Notes: a model not told the origin generated them from the sequence alone. 64,000 nucleotides of DNA from Miltoncostaeales bacterium (GCA_030833665.1 JAURGT010000002.1:1-64000), one strand, 5' to 3'. Positions 16,201 through 23,962 are shown, numbered from the stretch's first letter. A program made the numbers and translations.

Positions 16201-17901
16201 GCTCACCTCCACCGACGGGCGCATCGCACCGAGGATGATGGGCATGCGCAGCTCGCAGCGCTGCGGCGGAACCGGCTCCACGCCCTCGATCGGCGGGCGG
16301 CGGCCCAGCACCACGCGCGTGGAGAAGTGCTCCACCTCGCGCTCGCGGTCGATAGCCGGGTTGGTCACCACGGCCACCGTCTCCTGCAGGTAGTCGGACA
16401 CCGGCAGCGCCACGGGCGAGAGCGGGCCCAGCGGGCCGTCCCAGCCGAGCGAGCCGATGGGCTCGGCGCCGCGGTCGGCGTGGAACTGCACCTGCTGCTT
16501 GTCGCCGTCGATCCATCCGGCCGACGCCAGCAGGTCGTCGAGCGGAACTTCGCTGACCTCGATGGGCGATGGGGCGTCACCCATGCCACCAACGGGCTCG
16601 AGGCCCCCGGCCAACCGTGCGCGCGCCTCGGCGTGCGGGAGGCCACCGCGGGCGCTCGCCCGGGAGTGCACCTCGCGCTGCACCTCGGGGTACGAGAGCA
16701 CCTGCGGCACGCCGTCGTCGCCGGTGATGAGGGCGATCTTCTCGCCCGGAGCCAGCGGGCGCGGGTCGGAGGTGAGCTCGTGCACCGGGATGATGCCCGG
16801 CTCGGACGACGCCACGTAGATGTCGGCGGTCTCCACCCACCAGAGCGGGCGCAGCCCAAGGGCGTCCACCGAGAACACCATCTCGTCGTAGGCGCGAGCG
16901 GCCAGCGCCACGGGGCCCTGGGCGTAGGGACCCCAGGCCTCGCGGTAGTGCACGTAGAGGTCCTGCAGCTCGGTGGGCAGGCGGTGCACCTCGCCGAGGA
17001 TCGGCGGCAGGGCGAACTCCACGGCCTCAATCAGCGAGAGGCCCTTCTCGAAGATCAGGCCCTCGAGCAGGCGGTTGAGGTCCTGCGAGTCGGATCCGTC
17101 GCGCGTGATCGGCAGGCCGAGCTGGCGGCACTGCTCGCGCAGCTGCGCGATGGTGTTGATCTCGCCGTTATGGCCGAGGATCGCGAACGGCTGCACGCGG
17201 CTGAAAGTCGGGAAAGTGTTGGTGGAGTAGCGGTTGTGGGCGATGACGCGCGACGAGCCGAACGCCGGGTCGGCGAGCTCGGGGTAGAAGGCCGGGAGAA
17301 CCATCGGCTGGCCCAGCACCTTGTAGACGCAGTCGTTGGCCGAGAACGAGGCCACGTGGCAGGTGAGCTCCTGCTCGATGGCCACCATCGCCCGGTAGCA
17401 GTCGCGCGACGCCGTGGCCGCATCGCCGGCCAGCAGCGCGAGCTGCCAGAAGACGGGCGGGTTCTCGGCCGCGCGGGGCCCGAGGGCCGAGTGGTCGATC
17501 TCGCCCTCGCGGCTGATCAGCACCTCGAACCGGTGCAGGCGCGCGATGTCGATGAGGCGCGGAAGCTCGTCATCAGCCTCCGCCGCGCCCTCGAAGAAGA
17601 CGTGTGCCACGACGAAGCGCGGGTCGTCGGCCGTGGTCCGGTCGAGCCCCTCGGCCTCGAGGCGCGCCGCCCAAAGCGGGCGGGGGATGTCCACCTGCAG
17701 GCCCGAGCCATCGCCCTCGCCATCCACGCTGCCCGCGCGGTGCACCATCATGTCGAGCCCGAGGAGGGCGCGGTCGATGATGTCGCGGCTCGGCTTGCCG
17801 TCGCGCGTGGCGAAGGCGGCGAGCGCACAGGCGTCATGCTCCTTCAACTCCGGGAGACCCGGGGGAGGGGTGGTTGCGAACGGCGCAGGCGTCGTCGTCA
17901 A
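13282..17901 (-). CDS. gltB: Glutamate synthase, large (alpha) subunit
   Basis: A 1539-residue GltB with all four domains in order. The class II glutaminase starts with a probable N-terminal nucleophile Cys24 (DACALAAF) after a short propeptide. A central domain follows, then the FMN synthase barrel (FDGGTGAARLHALRRAG, EIWADGGLRTAADAIK) and the GXGXG beta-helix. The iron-sulfur motif reads GCTICRGCQLDTCHVG and has one cysteine more than the usual C-x5-C-x4-C. It makes two glutamates from glutamine and 2-oxoglutarate. No gltD is nearby. The start is TTG with GAGAGG upstream and a consensus-like promoter; the ORF-track extension is spurious. Confidence 0.93.
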   Translation of the reverse strand: MTTTPAPFATTPPPGLPELKEHDACALAAFATRDGKPSRDIIDRALLGLDMMVHRAGSVDGEGDGSGLQVDIPRPLWAARLEAEGLDRTTADDPRFVVAHVFFEGAAEADDELPRLIDIARLHRFEVLISREGEIDHSALGPRAAENPPVFWQLALLAGDAATASRDCYRAMVAIEQELTCHVASFSANDCVYKVLGQPMVLPAFYPELADPAFGSSRVIAHNRYSTNTFPTFSRVQPFAILGHNGEINTIAQLREQCRQLGLPITRDGSDSQDLNRLLEGLIFEKGLSLIEAVEFALPPILGEVHRLPTELQDLYVHYREAWGPYAQGPVALAARAYDEMVFSVDALGLRPLWWVETADIYVASSEPGIIPVHELTSDPRPLAPGEKIALITGDDGVPQVLSYPEVQREVHSRASARGGLPHAEARARLAGGLEPVGGMGDAPSPIEVSEVPLDDLLASAGWIDGDKQQVQFHADRGAEPIGSLGWDGPLGPLSPVALPVSDYLQETVAVVTNPAIDREREVEHFSTRVVLGRRPPIEGVEPVPPQRCELRMPIILGAMRPSVEVSLPELRRVAAGQGVAVMEDVIAAWGDRYARLPLYFPANGTTREHVDRLCTMAAEAVTAGAEILVLEDRLATAQQRVIDPHLAVAAVDKALREAHDDEGVALRRRVSVVLKAAGIRNVHDVMVAVGFGADAICPYAMVEQAIDGSPEPEAAAGRLLDGLQKGMEKVLSTLGIHEIRGYGRLVSAIGIAPEVLDVLGIPGFCASEGRGLDFARLDTLAEQGREIRAGEESAGKVKLPRMYPKVWKALARVANSERGYDEFAETCQALEDEQPVALRHAIGIQLAPEGDRLPEDRVSSAVGDQELPFVISSMSFGSQGETPFRAYAEAAYRANMLCMNGEGGEIRDMYGKYPKNRGVQIASGRFGVSSLLMNACEWIEIKIGQGAKPGEGGHLPGSKVTEAIAAARNATVGSDLISPSNNHDLYSIEDLAQLIDELKTANPYAKVIVKVPVVPGVGTIAVGIAKAGADVLTLSGFDGGTGAARLHALRRAGLPCEVGTVLAHHALVEAGIRDRVEIWADGGLRTAADAIKLICLGANRLGYGTAAMVAIGCTICRGCQLDTCHVGIATQLDEEEAEHRGLKRFVPREYEPAVEGLMRYFTEMGDALRRIAGEMGVDNVQDLVGQADRLAQITHHSEMDLDGLLTPTRERVIGAPENGERYFRPFAPPPPHRTPDAAQEALEAATVLAVEEYELTARDRNLGTDLAGVIARARTGLHTPQELSAQVAQNAPEGRAGMLVDLQFTHGAATGSGLAAFNVEGVRIRVSGGAQDGVGKCSLGGEVQVLKALTDSGDWVGGHVGKSFAYGAQRGLFLIQGDADARAGIRLSGADMVLGGQPEGPIDDRIGALGARANCKGFAFEYMTGGRAVVLGDPGPWLCSGMTGGVVYVRQEADWNLDEAAVRRRLSKAAKVSLVPIEPESEDAQNVTELLTVYCAALAASGQDDEATRLSALAESPEDHFIAIHPVTQQADPNLSTE

Positions 17902-17965
17902 GTGCAGCCTCTCAGGTGGAAATCGATCGACCGCGCGGTACCGGGCGCGGAAGGGCCGAAGGGGT

Positions 17966-17994
17966 AGTGAAGCCGTCCGGAACCCACCTGTCAA
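17966..17994 (-). promoter_or_regulatory. gltB promoter
   Basis: On the minus strand TTGACA (17994-17989), a 17-bp spacer and TTCACT (17971-17966) form a housekeeping-type promoter about 65 nt before the TTG start. This is one of the few clear -35/-10 pairs in the window. GAGAGG 6 nt before the TTG serves as ribosome binding site. Confidence 0.55.
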
Positions 17995-18053
17995 CGGGCG
18001 ACATGACCCCGGCTGGGGGTGCCGACCGCCCCATCGGCATGGGGGAAGAGGGA

Positions 18054-18059
18054 TACCAT
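18054..18059 (+). promoter_or_regulatory. -10 element for the leaderless rhomboid gene
   Basis: TACCAT ends 8 nt before the GTG at 18068. The sequence between here and the gltB start contains no other gene. Confidence 0.5.
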
Positions 18060-18067
18060 GCCGCCGA

Positions 18068-18934
18068 GTGGCAGAGCACACCGCCGATCCCGGTACCGCC
18101 GAAGCCCGATGCCGCTGGCATCCGGACCGCGAGACCCTCGTTTCCTGCTCCACGTGCGGTACGCCGATCTGCCCGGATTGCGCGCGTACGTCGGCGGTCG
18201 GCATGAAGTGCCCGGACTGCGCGGGGGGTCCCCGACCGGGGTCCGTGGCCAATCGCGCGCGCGGCCTCGACCTCGGAATCAGGACCGGCGGGGCGCCGCT
18301 CACCGTGGGCCTCATCGGGCTCTGCGTGGCCATCGCCATCATCGAGCTCGCGCAGGGCGTGACGCTCTCGGGCGCGAACGCCGGCATCGCGGTCGACCTG
18401 GGCCTGTTCGGGCCGTTCGTGGCGGAGGGGCAGTGGTACCGCATCATCACGTCGGCGTTCGTGCACGCCGGGCTCATCCACCTGCTGTTCAACATGATCG
18501 TTCTCTGGTGGCTGGGCGGAGCCCTCGAGCGATACGCGGGATCGCTGCGGTTCGGGGCGATCTACCTCGCCAGCATCGTCTGGGGCGCGGCCGGCGCCCT
18601 GCTGTTCGCCCCGAACGCCCTCACCGTCGGCGCCTCCGGCGGTATCTACGGCCTCATGGCGGCGCTGCTCGTGCTGGAGCGCCAGCAGGGGATCGCCCTG
18701 CTGGGGTCGAGCGTGGGCATCTTCCTGCTGCTCAACCTCGGCATCACGTTCATCATCCCGGGCATCTCGATCGGTGGCCACCTGGGCGGCCTCGTAGGTG
18801 GGTTCCTCGCGGCGATCGCCCTCTCGGCACTCGGCCGCGGCCACATGGCCTATGGGCGCATGGCGCCGGCGGTGATCGGCGGCACGGCGGCCGTGATTGC
18901 GGGAGGGTTCGCCCTCGCCGTCTTCGTGGCCTAG
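18068..18934 (+). CDS. Rhomboid-family intramembrane serine protease with N-terminal zinc finger
   Basis: A 288-residue protein. Residues 14-50 hold a B-box-like zinc-binding module (CRWHPDRETLVSCSTC..CPDCARTSAVGMKCPDC). Six or seven membrane helices follow with the rhomboid serine motif GASGGIYGLM and a catalytic histidine in the GGHLGG helix. It should cleave membrane proteins within or near the bilayer; substrates are unknown. The zinc finger would face the cytoplasm. The start GTG is set by the TACCAT -10. It ends 3 bp from the convergent M42 peptidase stop. Confidence 0.88.
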   Translation: MAEHTADPGTAEARCRWHPDRETLVSCSTCGTPICPDCARTSAVGMKCPDCAGGPRPGSVANRARGLDLGIRTGGAPLTVGLIGLCVAIAIIELAQGVTLSGANAGIAVDLGLFGPFVAEGQWYRIITSAFVHAGLIHLLFNMIVLWWLGGALERYAGSLRFGAIYLASIVWGAAGALLFAPNALTVGASGGIYGLMAALLVLERQQGIALLGSSVGIFLLLNLGITFIIPGISIGGHLGGLVGGFLAAIALSALGRGHMAYGRMAPAVIGGTAAVIAGGFALAVFVA

Positions 18935-18937
18935 GGG

Positions 18938-19978
18938 CTAGGCCGGATCGAGCAGGCGGTGCGCCTGCTCGATGAGGGCGGCGGTGAGCGCCACCGCGGC
19001 ATCGATGTCGTCGGGGTGGCACGCCTCGACGCTGGTGTGCACGTAGCGCGTGGGGATCGAGATGCATCCGGCGATCGACCCGCGCCCCGAGAGTTGCAGG
19101 CTCGCCGTGTCGGTGCCGCCCTTGTTCGACACGTGCAGCTGGAAGGGGATATCCCTCTCCTCGGCCAGGGTGATCAGCAGGTCGACGAGGCCGCGATGGC
19201 CGATGGCGCTGGCGTCCATCACCCGGATGGCAGCGCCCTCTCCCAGCCGCGTGGAGGGACCGCTCTTGGGCGTGCCCGGTCCGTCGTCGGCAGGGCAGGT
19301 GTCGATGGCAACCGCGATGTCCGGGGCGATGCGGTGTGCGGCGGTGCGTGCGCCGCGCAGGCCGACCTCTTCCTGCGCCGTGGCGGTGGCATGCACCTCC
19401 ATTCGCGAGTGGCCTGCGGTGCGAAGCCCCTCGAGCATCACGTACACGCCCACGCGGTCGTCGAGCGCCTTGCCCGTGACCAGGTCGCCGATCGCCGCGA
19501 GGTCGCGCACGCGGGTGGCCACGTCGCCCTTGCGCACGAGCTCCTGCGCGCGCTCGCCTGGCAGGCCGAGGTCGATCGTGAGGTCCTCCATCTTGGGGGC
19601 CTTGCTGCGGGCGGCCTCGTCGAGCAGGTGCACGGGCGTGGTGCCGACGATTCCGACGAGGTCCTCCCGGCCGTGCACGAGCACCCGCTGCCCCACGAGG
19701 GTGCGGGCGTCCCACCCGCCGAGGGGGATGAACTTCACGAAGCCGCGGTCATCGACGTGCGTGACCATCAGGCCGATCTCGTCCATGTGCGCGGCGAGCA
19801 TCAGGCGTCCCGCAGGGTCGCCCTCCGGTGCGCACACGCCATCGATGCACCCCATGGCAAGCTCATCCACGCGGTCGGCCGTGGCCGCCAGGCGCGCCCG
19901 AACGATGTCGCGCACGCGATCCTCGGCCCCGGGCGGTCCGGATGCCTCGCACAACTCGCGCAGGAGCGGCAGGTCCAT
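18938..19978 (-). CDS. M42-family metallo-aminopeptidase
   Basis: A 346-residue M42 peptidase. The metal-binding residues are in place: AAHMDEIG, the bridging Asp of KALDDRVG, the catalytic QEEVGLRG, AIDTCPADD and the final histidine in RYVHTSVE. Family members are large cytosolic complexes that trim N-terminal residues from peptides. The ATG at 19978 gives the family length; the longer ORF-track frame is not supported. A small membrane protein gene lies 13 bp upstream and is probably co-transcribed. Confidence 0.9.
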   Translation of the reverse strand: MDLPLLRELCEASGPPGAEDRVRDIVRARLAATADRVDELAMGCIDGVCAPEGDPAGRLMLAAHMDEIGLMVTHVDDRGFVKFIPLGGWDARTLVGQRVLVHGREDLVGIVGTTPVHLLDEAARSKAPKMEDLTIDLGLPGERAQELVRKGDVATRVRDLAAIGDLVTGKALDDRVGVYVMLEGLRTAGHSRMEVHATATAQEEVGLRGARTAAHRIAPDIAVAIDTCPADDGPGTPKSGPSTRLGEGAAIRVMDASAIGHRGLVDLLITLAEERDIPFQLHVSNKGGTDTASLQLSGRGSIAGCISIPTRYVHTSVEACHPDDIDAAVALTAALIEQAHRLLDPA

Positions 19979-19991
19979 CAGTGGCTGGCGC

Positions 19992-20387
19992 TCAGGCGCT
20001 GGCGCCGGCCGGCCCGTCCTTGAACGGGTCGGTGATGGCCCAGAGGGCAAGGTTGGCGGCCACGAGGGTGATGGTGCCCGGGATGAGCCAGATGCCACCG
20101 CACGCGAGGAAGCCGCCGCATCCGCCGATGTACAGCAACGTGCTGCCGAGCGCCGGCGAGCGGCGCACCACGATTGCGCCGCCCACGGTGAGCAAGGCCA
20201 TGAGGAAGGCCACGGCGCCAGCCCACCCACCGGCGCGGTATTCGAGTTTGTAGAAGATGCCGCCCATCGAGAACGCCTCGACGGCAACGAACGATGCGAG
20301 CACGCTGAGCACGGCGCCGATGCCGCCGAGCACGGCGCATACGGGGCGCAGGCGCTCCTGCAGGCTCGGCTGGCGATCACCCGTCAC
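19992..20387 (-). CDS. Small membrane protein, unknown function
   Basis: A 131-residue protein with about four hydrophobic segments (VCAVLGGIGAVLSVLASFVAV, WAGAVAFLMALLTVGGAIVV, ALGSTLLYIGGCGGFLACGG, TITLVAANLALWAI) and short polar ends. No domain is recognised. The GTG at 20387 overlaps the oxidoreductase stop (GTGA), which fixes the start and implies an operon of oxidoreductase, this gene and the M42 peptidase. Confidence 0.7.
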   Translation of the reverse strand: MTGDRQPSLQERLRPVCAVLGGIGAVLSVLASFVAVEAFSMGGIFYKLEYRAGGWAGAVAFLMALLTVGGAIVVRRSPALGSTLLYIGGCGGFLACGGIWLIPGTITLVAANLALWAITDPFKDGPAGASA

Positions 20388-21391
20388 GAGCAGTCCAGGA
20401 CGAGCTTGCCGAAGTGCAGGCCGGCCTCCTCGCGCTCGTGCGCGGCAGCAGCGTCGGCGAGGGGCCGCACGCTGTCGATCACCGGTACCCACGACTGCGT
20501 GTCCACGGCGGCGAGCAGCTGGCCGAACTCCATGGGGCTTCCCATGGTGGTGCCGAGCAGGCTCACCTGCCCGAGCGTCATTGGACGCACCATCATCTCG
20601 ACCTTGGCGCCGCCCGTGCCGCCGAACACCACCACGCGTCCGCCGGGCGCGCAGGATTCGACGCTGCCGGCCCAGGTGGACCCCACCGAGTCGATCACCA
20701 CGTCCACGCCGCCGCCGTTGGTCTCCTTCACCGCGGCGGCCCACTCGTCGCCGGCCGTTGCGTAGTTCACGCCGGCGTCAGCGCCGAGCGCCGCGGCCTT
20801 CGCGAGCTTCTCGTCCGAGGAGGACGTGACCACCACCTTGCAGCCGGCGGCCTTGGCCAGGTGCAGGGCGAAGGTGGCCACGCCGCCGCCGATGCCGATC
20901 ACCAGCACGGTCTCGCCGGGCTGCACCCGGGCGCGGCTGAACAGCGCGCGCCATGCCGTGAGCCCGGCCAGCGGCAGCGCCGCGGCCTCGTGCCACGACA
21001 GCCGCCCGGGCCGCGGGTAGACGTTCTCGGCGGCGATGACGATCTGCTGGGCGTAGGTGCCCTGGTCGGGCCCGCCGAGGATGCGGAAGCGGGGTCCCGG
21101 GGCGCGCTGGTCATCGCCCCAGGCGAGCGACGGGAGGATGATCACCTCGTCGCCCTCGGCGACGCCCTTCACGCCATCGCCGATGGCGCTCACGACTCCC
21201 GCGCCGTCTGACCCCGGGGTGAGGGGGAGGGGCACCTTGGCGACGCCCTTGCGCACGAACACGTCACGTCGGTTGAGCGCGGCCGCCTTGAGATCGACCA
21301 CCACCTCGCCGGGGCCGGGCTGGAGGTCCGGGACATCCTCGAGAACCAGCACTTCCGGGCCGCCGGGCTCGCTCATGCGAATCGCCTTCAC
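20384..21391 (-). CDS. Zinc-independent medium-chain reductase (quinone oxidoreductase-like)
   Basis: A 335-residue MDR-superfamily protein. The N-terminal GroES-like half (AAALNRRDVFVRKG, PLTPGSDGAGVV) is followed by a Rossmann half with VLVIGIGGGVATFALHLAKA for NADPH. The catalytic and structural zinc ligands of alcohol dehydrogenases are absent, which points to the quinone/enone reductase subgroup. The start is GTG with AAGGAG 5 nt upstream. It heads a three-gene operon. Confidence 0.88.
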   Translation of the reverse strand: MKAIRMSEPGGPEVLVLEDVPDLQPGPGEVVVDLKAAALNRRDVFVRKGVAKVPLPLTPGSDGAGVVSAIGDGVKGVAEGDEVIILPSLAWGDDQRAPGPRFRILGGPDQGTYAQQIVIAAENVYPRPGRLSWHEAAALPLAGLTAWRALFSRARVQPGETVLVIGIGGGVATFALHLAKAAGCKVVVTSSSDEKLAKAAALGADAGVNYATAGDEWAAAVKETNGGGVDVVIDSVGSTWAGSVESCAPGGRVVVFGGTGGAKVEMMVRPMTLGQVSLLGTTMGSPMEFGQLLAAVDTQSWVPVIDSVRPLADAAAAHEREEAGLHFGKLVLDCS

Positions 21392-21447
21392 TGCAACTCC
21401 TTCGGGAACCTGTCGTTCGCGGGCAGGTTACCGGGCCGCGGCCCGTG

Positions 21448-22566
21448 TCAGCCGGAAGGACGGGTGGCGGCCAGCATCGGCTGGATGGCCACTGGCACGC
21501 CGTCGCGCTGCCAGAGGATCGCCGTGGAGCCCGTCGAGCGGCCGAGTGGCTGGCCAGCGGTTACCTTCACGCCCTCGACGATGCCCGGGTCGTACGAGGC
21601 CAGCGGCCCGAGCCCCACACGGTCGCGGCCCGGGGCATCCACCCAGAACCCGATGCCCGTGGCAGCAGACCGCCCCTCGGCGATGCGCAGCGTTCCTGAG
21701 ACAGGTGCCACCACAACCGCGCCGGGAGCAGACCTGATGGTCACTGGGCGCGCGCCGGCGGGCTGGTAGGTGATGGGCGAGCCCTTTGGCGCGGCGATGG
21801 GGAAGGCGAAGCCCTCGAGGATCGCCGCCCGCCCGGTGCGCGGGTCGGCGCCGTCGGCCATGGTCGACCCACCGGTCACCGGTGCCTGCCCGCCCCAGAC
21901 CACCACCACGCCCGGGCCGTCGGTGGGGGTTACGGCGGGGATCACCTGCGGCTCCATCATCGCGTAGCCCGCCGCCGGCGCGGCCGTGGCGCCCGCGGGA
22001 GCGCACGTGGGGGCAGGATCCTGCGCCGACGCCTGGACAGGCCGGTACGGGTCGCCGCCCAGCGTGGTGAAGAACGTGCTGACACCGGCCGGCCAGCCGC
22101 CGTTGAGGCCCTGTGGGTCGTTGCTGGCCCCCACGGGGGCCCATCGTCCGCCGATCTGCGCGAGCGTCACGAGCCCGTCGTCCGCGTAGCGGTTGAGGGT
22201 GCTCGCTGCCATGGCGATGGCCTCGGCAGGGGTGACGAACTGGATGCCGGGGCCGAGCCCGAACGGGTTGTTGATCTGCTGCGCCGGCCCGTAGGTCATC
22301 AGCATGGTCTCCTGCGCGGCAATCGCCACCAGCACCCGGGGGTCGATGTCGTTCGCGAGGCCCTCGCGCACGAATGTGGCCCCCTCTCCGGCGAGGGGGC
22401 TGCCGGCCGCGCCCAGCTGCGCATCGATGGCCTGGGCATCGACCTGCCCGGTGCAGCGCAGGGAGTTGACCCACCCCTCGGCAGAGCCGCCGGATGCCAG
22501 CAGCAGTGCCACGCCGCCTGCGACCAGGGCGCCCGAGGCGATGCGTGCGAAGCGCGGCGAGGACAC
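21448..22566 (-). CDS. Secreted protein with glucosaminidase/lysozyme-like and M23-like regions
   Basis: A 372-residue exported protein with an N-terminal signal (ASGALVAGGVALLLASGG). Residues 60-190 resemble a lysozyme or N-acetylglucosaminidase-like fold: DIDPRVLVAIAAQETMLMTYGP and INNPFGLG, followed by LNGGWPAGVSTFFTTLGGDPY. The last 110 residues look like a degenerate M23 (LytM) domain, with VVVAPVSGTLRIAE and GVKVTAGQPLGRSTG but no HxH zinc motif. A role in cell-wall turnover is likely but not proven. The GTG start is leaderless (TAACCT -10, 7 nt). Confidence 0.65.
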   Translation of the reverse strand: MSSPRFARIASGALVAGGVALLLASGGSAEGWVNSLRCTGQVDAQAIDAQLGAAGSPLAGEGATFVREGLANDIDPRVLVAIAAQETMLMTYGPAQQINNPFGLGPGIQFVTPAEAIAMAASTLNRYADDGLVTLAQIGGRWAPVGASNDPQGLNGGWPAGVSTFFTTLGGDPYRPVQASAQDPAPTCAPAGATAAPAAGYAMMEPQVIPAVTPTDGPGVVVVWGGQAPVTGGSTMADGADPRTGRAAILEGFAFPIAAPKGSPITYQPAGARPVTIRSAPGAVVVAPVSGTLRIAEGRSAATGIGFWVDAPGRDRVGLGPLASYDPGIVEGVKVTAGQPLGRSTGSTAILWQRDGVPVAIQPMLAATRPSG

Positions 22567-22573
22567 GGGGGGC

Positions 22574-22611
22574 AGGTTAGCCGCGTCCCCTGACGGCGGG
22601 GCAGATAGCGT
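22574..22611. promoter_or_regulatory. Two back-to-back leaderless -10 elements
   Basis: On the minus strand TAACCT (22579-22574) lies 7 nt before the GTG of the secreted hydrolase. On the plus strand TAGCGT (22606-22611) lies 6 nt before the GTG at 22618. The two start codons are only 51 bp apart. Confidence 0.5.
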
Positions 22612-22617
22612 GCAGGT

Positions 22618-22803
22618 GTGTCAGATCAGGGAAAGCCCAGCCGCGAGCTCGCCATCGGCATGCTGGTCCTCACCGGACTCGCATTCATCGCGGTCATCGT
22701 CGGCCTTGCCCTGGGGCAGCTGGTGATCGCCGGCGTGGCAGCCGTGGTGCTCGTGATCGTGTGGTTCCTGCTCCGGTCGATCCAGCGCAGGGGCGGCGAC
22801 TAG
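22618..22803 (+). CDS. 61-residue membrane protein, unknown function
   Basis: A short polar N-terminus (MSDQGKPSRE) precedes two hydrophobic helices (LAIGMLVLTGLAFIAVIVGLAL and LVIAGVAAVVLVIVWFLL) and a basic tail RSIQRRGGD, so it is a two-helix inner-membrane protein. No family is recognised. The leaderless TAGCGT element supports the start. Its TAG stop lies in a CTAG that is also the stop of the convergent VKOR gene. Confidence 0.6.
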   Translation: MSDQGKPSRELAIGMLVLTGLAFIAVIVGLALGQLVIAGVAAVVLVIVWFLLRSIQRRGGD

Positions 22804-23270
22804 CCCTCGGTCGCTCCTGCGGGTGTTGCCTGGTCAGGCGGTGCCGAGTCGTCCGAGCGCAGGTCGCCGGCCTTCCAGATGCGGAGGACGGCCACGATGA
22901 AGGCCAGCACCATCACCACGAGGCTGGCCACGCACCACGGGCAGATCGCCTTGATGAGGAAGAGCTCGGCGTACAGGAGCCACATGGAGAACAGCAGGCC
23001 CCCGACGCTCGTGATGACGCCCAGGAGGCGCCCCGGGAACCCCGGCAGGACCGCCGAGACCAGCATGAAGGCGTAGGTGATGAAGCCCAGGTACGAGAGG
23101 GAGACGCCAGCGATCTCGGCGTACTCGGAGTTCTGCACGGTCGCGCAGCCCCCCCCGATCACGCAGCTGGGCGACCCCCCCGTGAGCTCCGTCCACGACA
23201 GGTACCCCGTGATCCCCAACCCGAGGAGGGCCAGGAATCCGTGGGCGACCCGCAGCCGCAGCAGCGTCAG
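22800..23270 (-). CDS. Vitamin K epoxide reductase (VKOR) family protein
   Basis: A VKOR-fold quinone-linked oxidase. The active-site CPWC is in a membrane helix (LIKAICPWCVASLVV), and the loop cysteine pair is in SCVIGGGCATVQNSEYAEIAGV. In actinobacteria it reoxidises a DsbA-like protein, and such a gene lies directly upstream. The ORF-track TTG start would cut the first helix. An in-frame CTG at 23270 adds TLLRLRVAHGFLALLGL, completing the helix. That CTG overlaps the DsbA stop as CTGA, the same geometry as the ATGA/GTGA couplings elsewhere. I therefore propose a 156-residue product. Confidence 0.85.
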   Translation of the reverse strand: MTLLRLRVAHGFLALLGLGITGYLSWTELTGGSPSCVIGGGCATVQNSEYAEIAGVSLSYLGFITYAFMLVSAVLPGFPGRLLGVITSVGGLLFSMWLLYAELFLIKAICPWCVASLVVMVLAFIVAVLRIWKAGDLRSDDSAPPDQATPAGATEG

Positions 23271-23962
23271 CTGACGGCCTCGATGGCGCTGATGACCTCG
23301 GACGAGTCAACTGCCCCGGTGATGACCTTGGTGCCGCCCGGGCCCTTCACGACGAAGGTCGGGGTGGCGGACACGCCGGCTGCCTGGCCACGGTCGCTCG
23401 ACGCGAACACGGCATTGGCCGCCGCCTCGCCGGTCCTGGCGGTCTTCCAGGCCTCCACGTCCAGGCCCGGGGTGGCGCTCGCGATGCCGGTGAGCACGTC
23501 GTCCGTGGCCCAGCCCGAGTTCTCCTGCCCCTGGTTGGCGTAGAGGATCTCGGTGTAGGCGAAGCCCCTGTCCTGCTGGGCGGCCGCCGCGATGGCCAGG
23601 GCGGCGCTGGAGGAGTCGGAGCCGATGAAGGTGAGCGTCTCGATGATGAGGCGGGCGGTGCCGTCCTTGACGGGGCCCTTGATGATGCCGGGGATGGTCT
23701 TCTCGCTGGCTGACCTGCACACCGGGCACTGCGCGTCGACGAACTCGCGCACGGTCACCGGGGCGTTCGGGTTGCCGATCGCGAACCCTGCCTGCGGGAG
23801 GCCCTTCACGAGGGCAGCCACCTTGGCGCCGCCCTGGGTATCGGCCGGAGTGGCCGCCTCGCTCGAGGAGTCGCCTCCCGAGACGCTCATGACGATGAGC
23901 GCGACGACCACGGCGACCACCACGACCACCGCACCGCCGATCAACCAGCCCTTGCGTGACAC
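23267..23962 (-). CDS. DsbA-like membrane-anchored thiol oxidoreductase
   Basis: A 231-residue protein with an N-terminal anchor (WLIGGAVVVVVAVVVALIVM), a Ser/Ala-rich linker and a thioredoxin fold with DsbA insertion. The active site is CPVC in REFVDAQCPVCRSASE, and the cis-Pro loop is SATPTFVV. It would introduce disulfides outside the membrane and be recycled by the coupled VKOR. The GTG at 23962 has GAGGAG upstream; the ORF-track start 60 nt earlier adds an unconserved basic stretch. Confidence 0.88.
   Translation of the reverse strand: MSRKGWLIGGAVVVVVAVVVALIVMSVSGGDSSSEAATPADTQGGAKVAALVKGLPQAGFAIGNPNAPVTVREFVDAQCPVCRSASEKTIPGIIKGPVKDGTARLIIETLTFIGSDSSSAALAIAAAAQQDRGFAYTEILYANQGQENSGWATDDVLTGIASATPGLDVEAWKTARTGEAAANAVFASSDRGQAAGVSATPTFVVKGPGGTKVITGAVDSSEVISAIEAVS

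Noticed and set aside
15688-17967. 759-residue plus-strand ORF antisense to gltB
   Set aside because: gltB is unambiguous in this stretch; the antisense frame has no motif and no promoter or RBS.
17886-18060. Glycine-riboswitch-like fragments (CTCTCAGG and GCCGAAGGGG) on the plus strand before the rhomboid gene
   Set aside because: The pieces are in the wrong order for one aptamer, the rhomboid message appears leaderless and would not include them, and on the minus strand the region is the gltB promoter and leader.
17901-18495. Upstream extension of the gltB ORF to 1737 residues
   Set aside because: The extension lies over the rhomboid gene and the gltB promoter; TTG 17901 with GAGAGG gives the normal glutaminase N-terminus.
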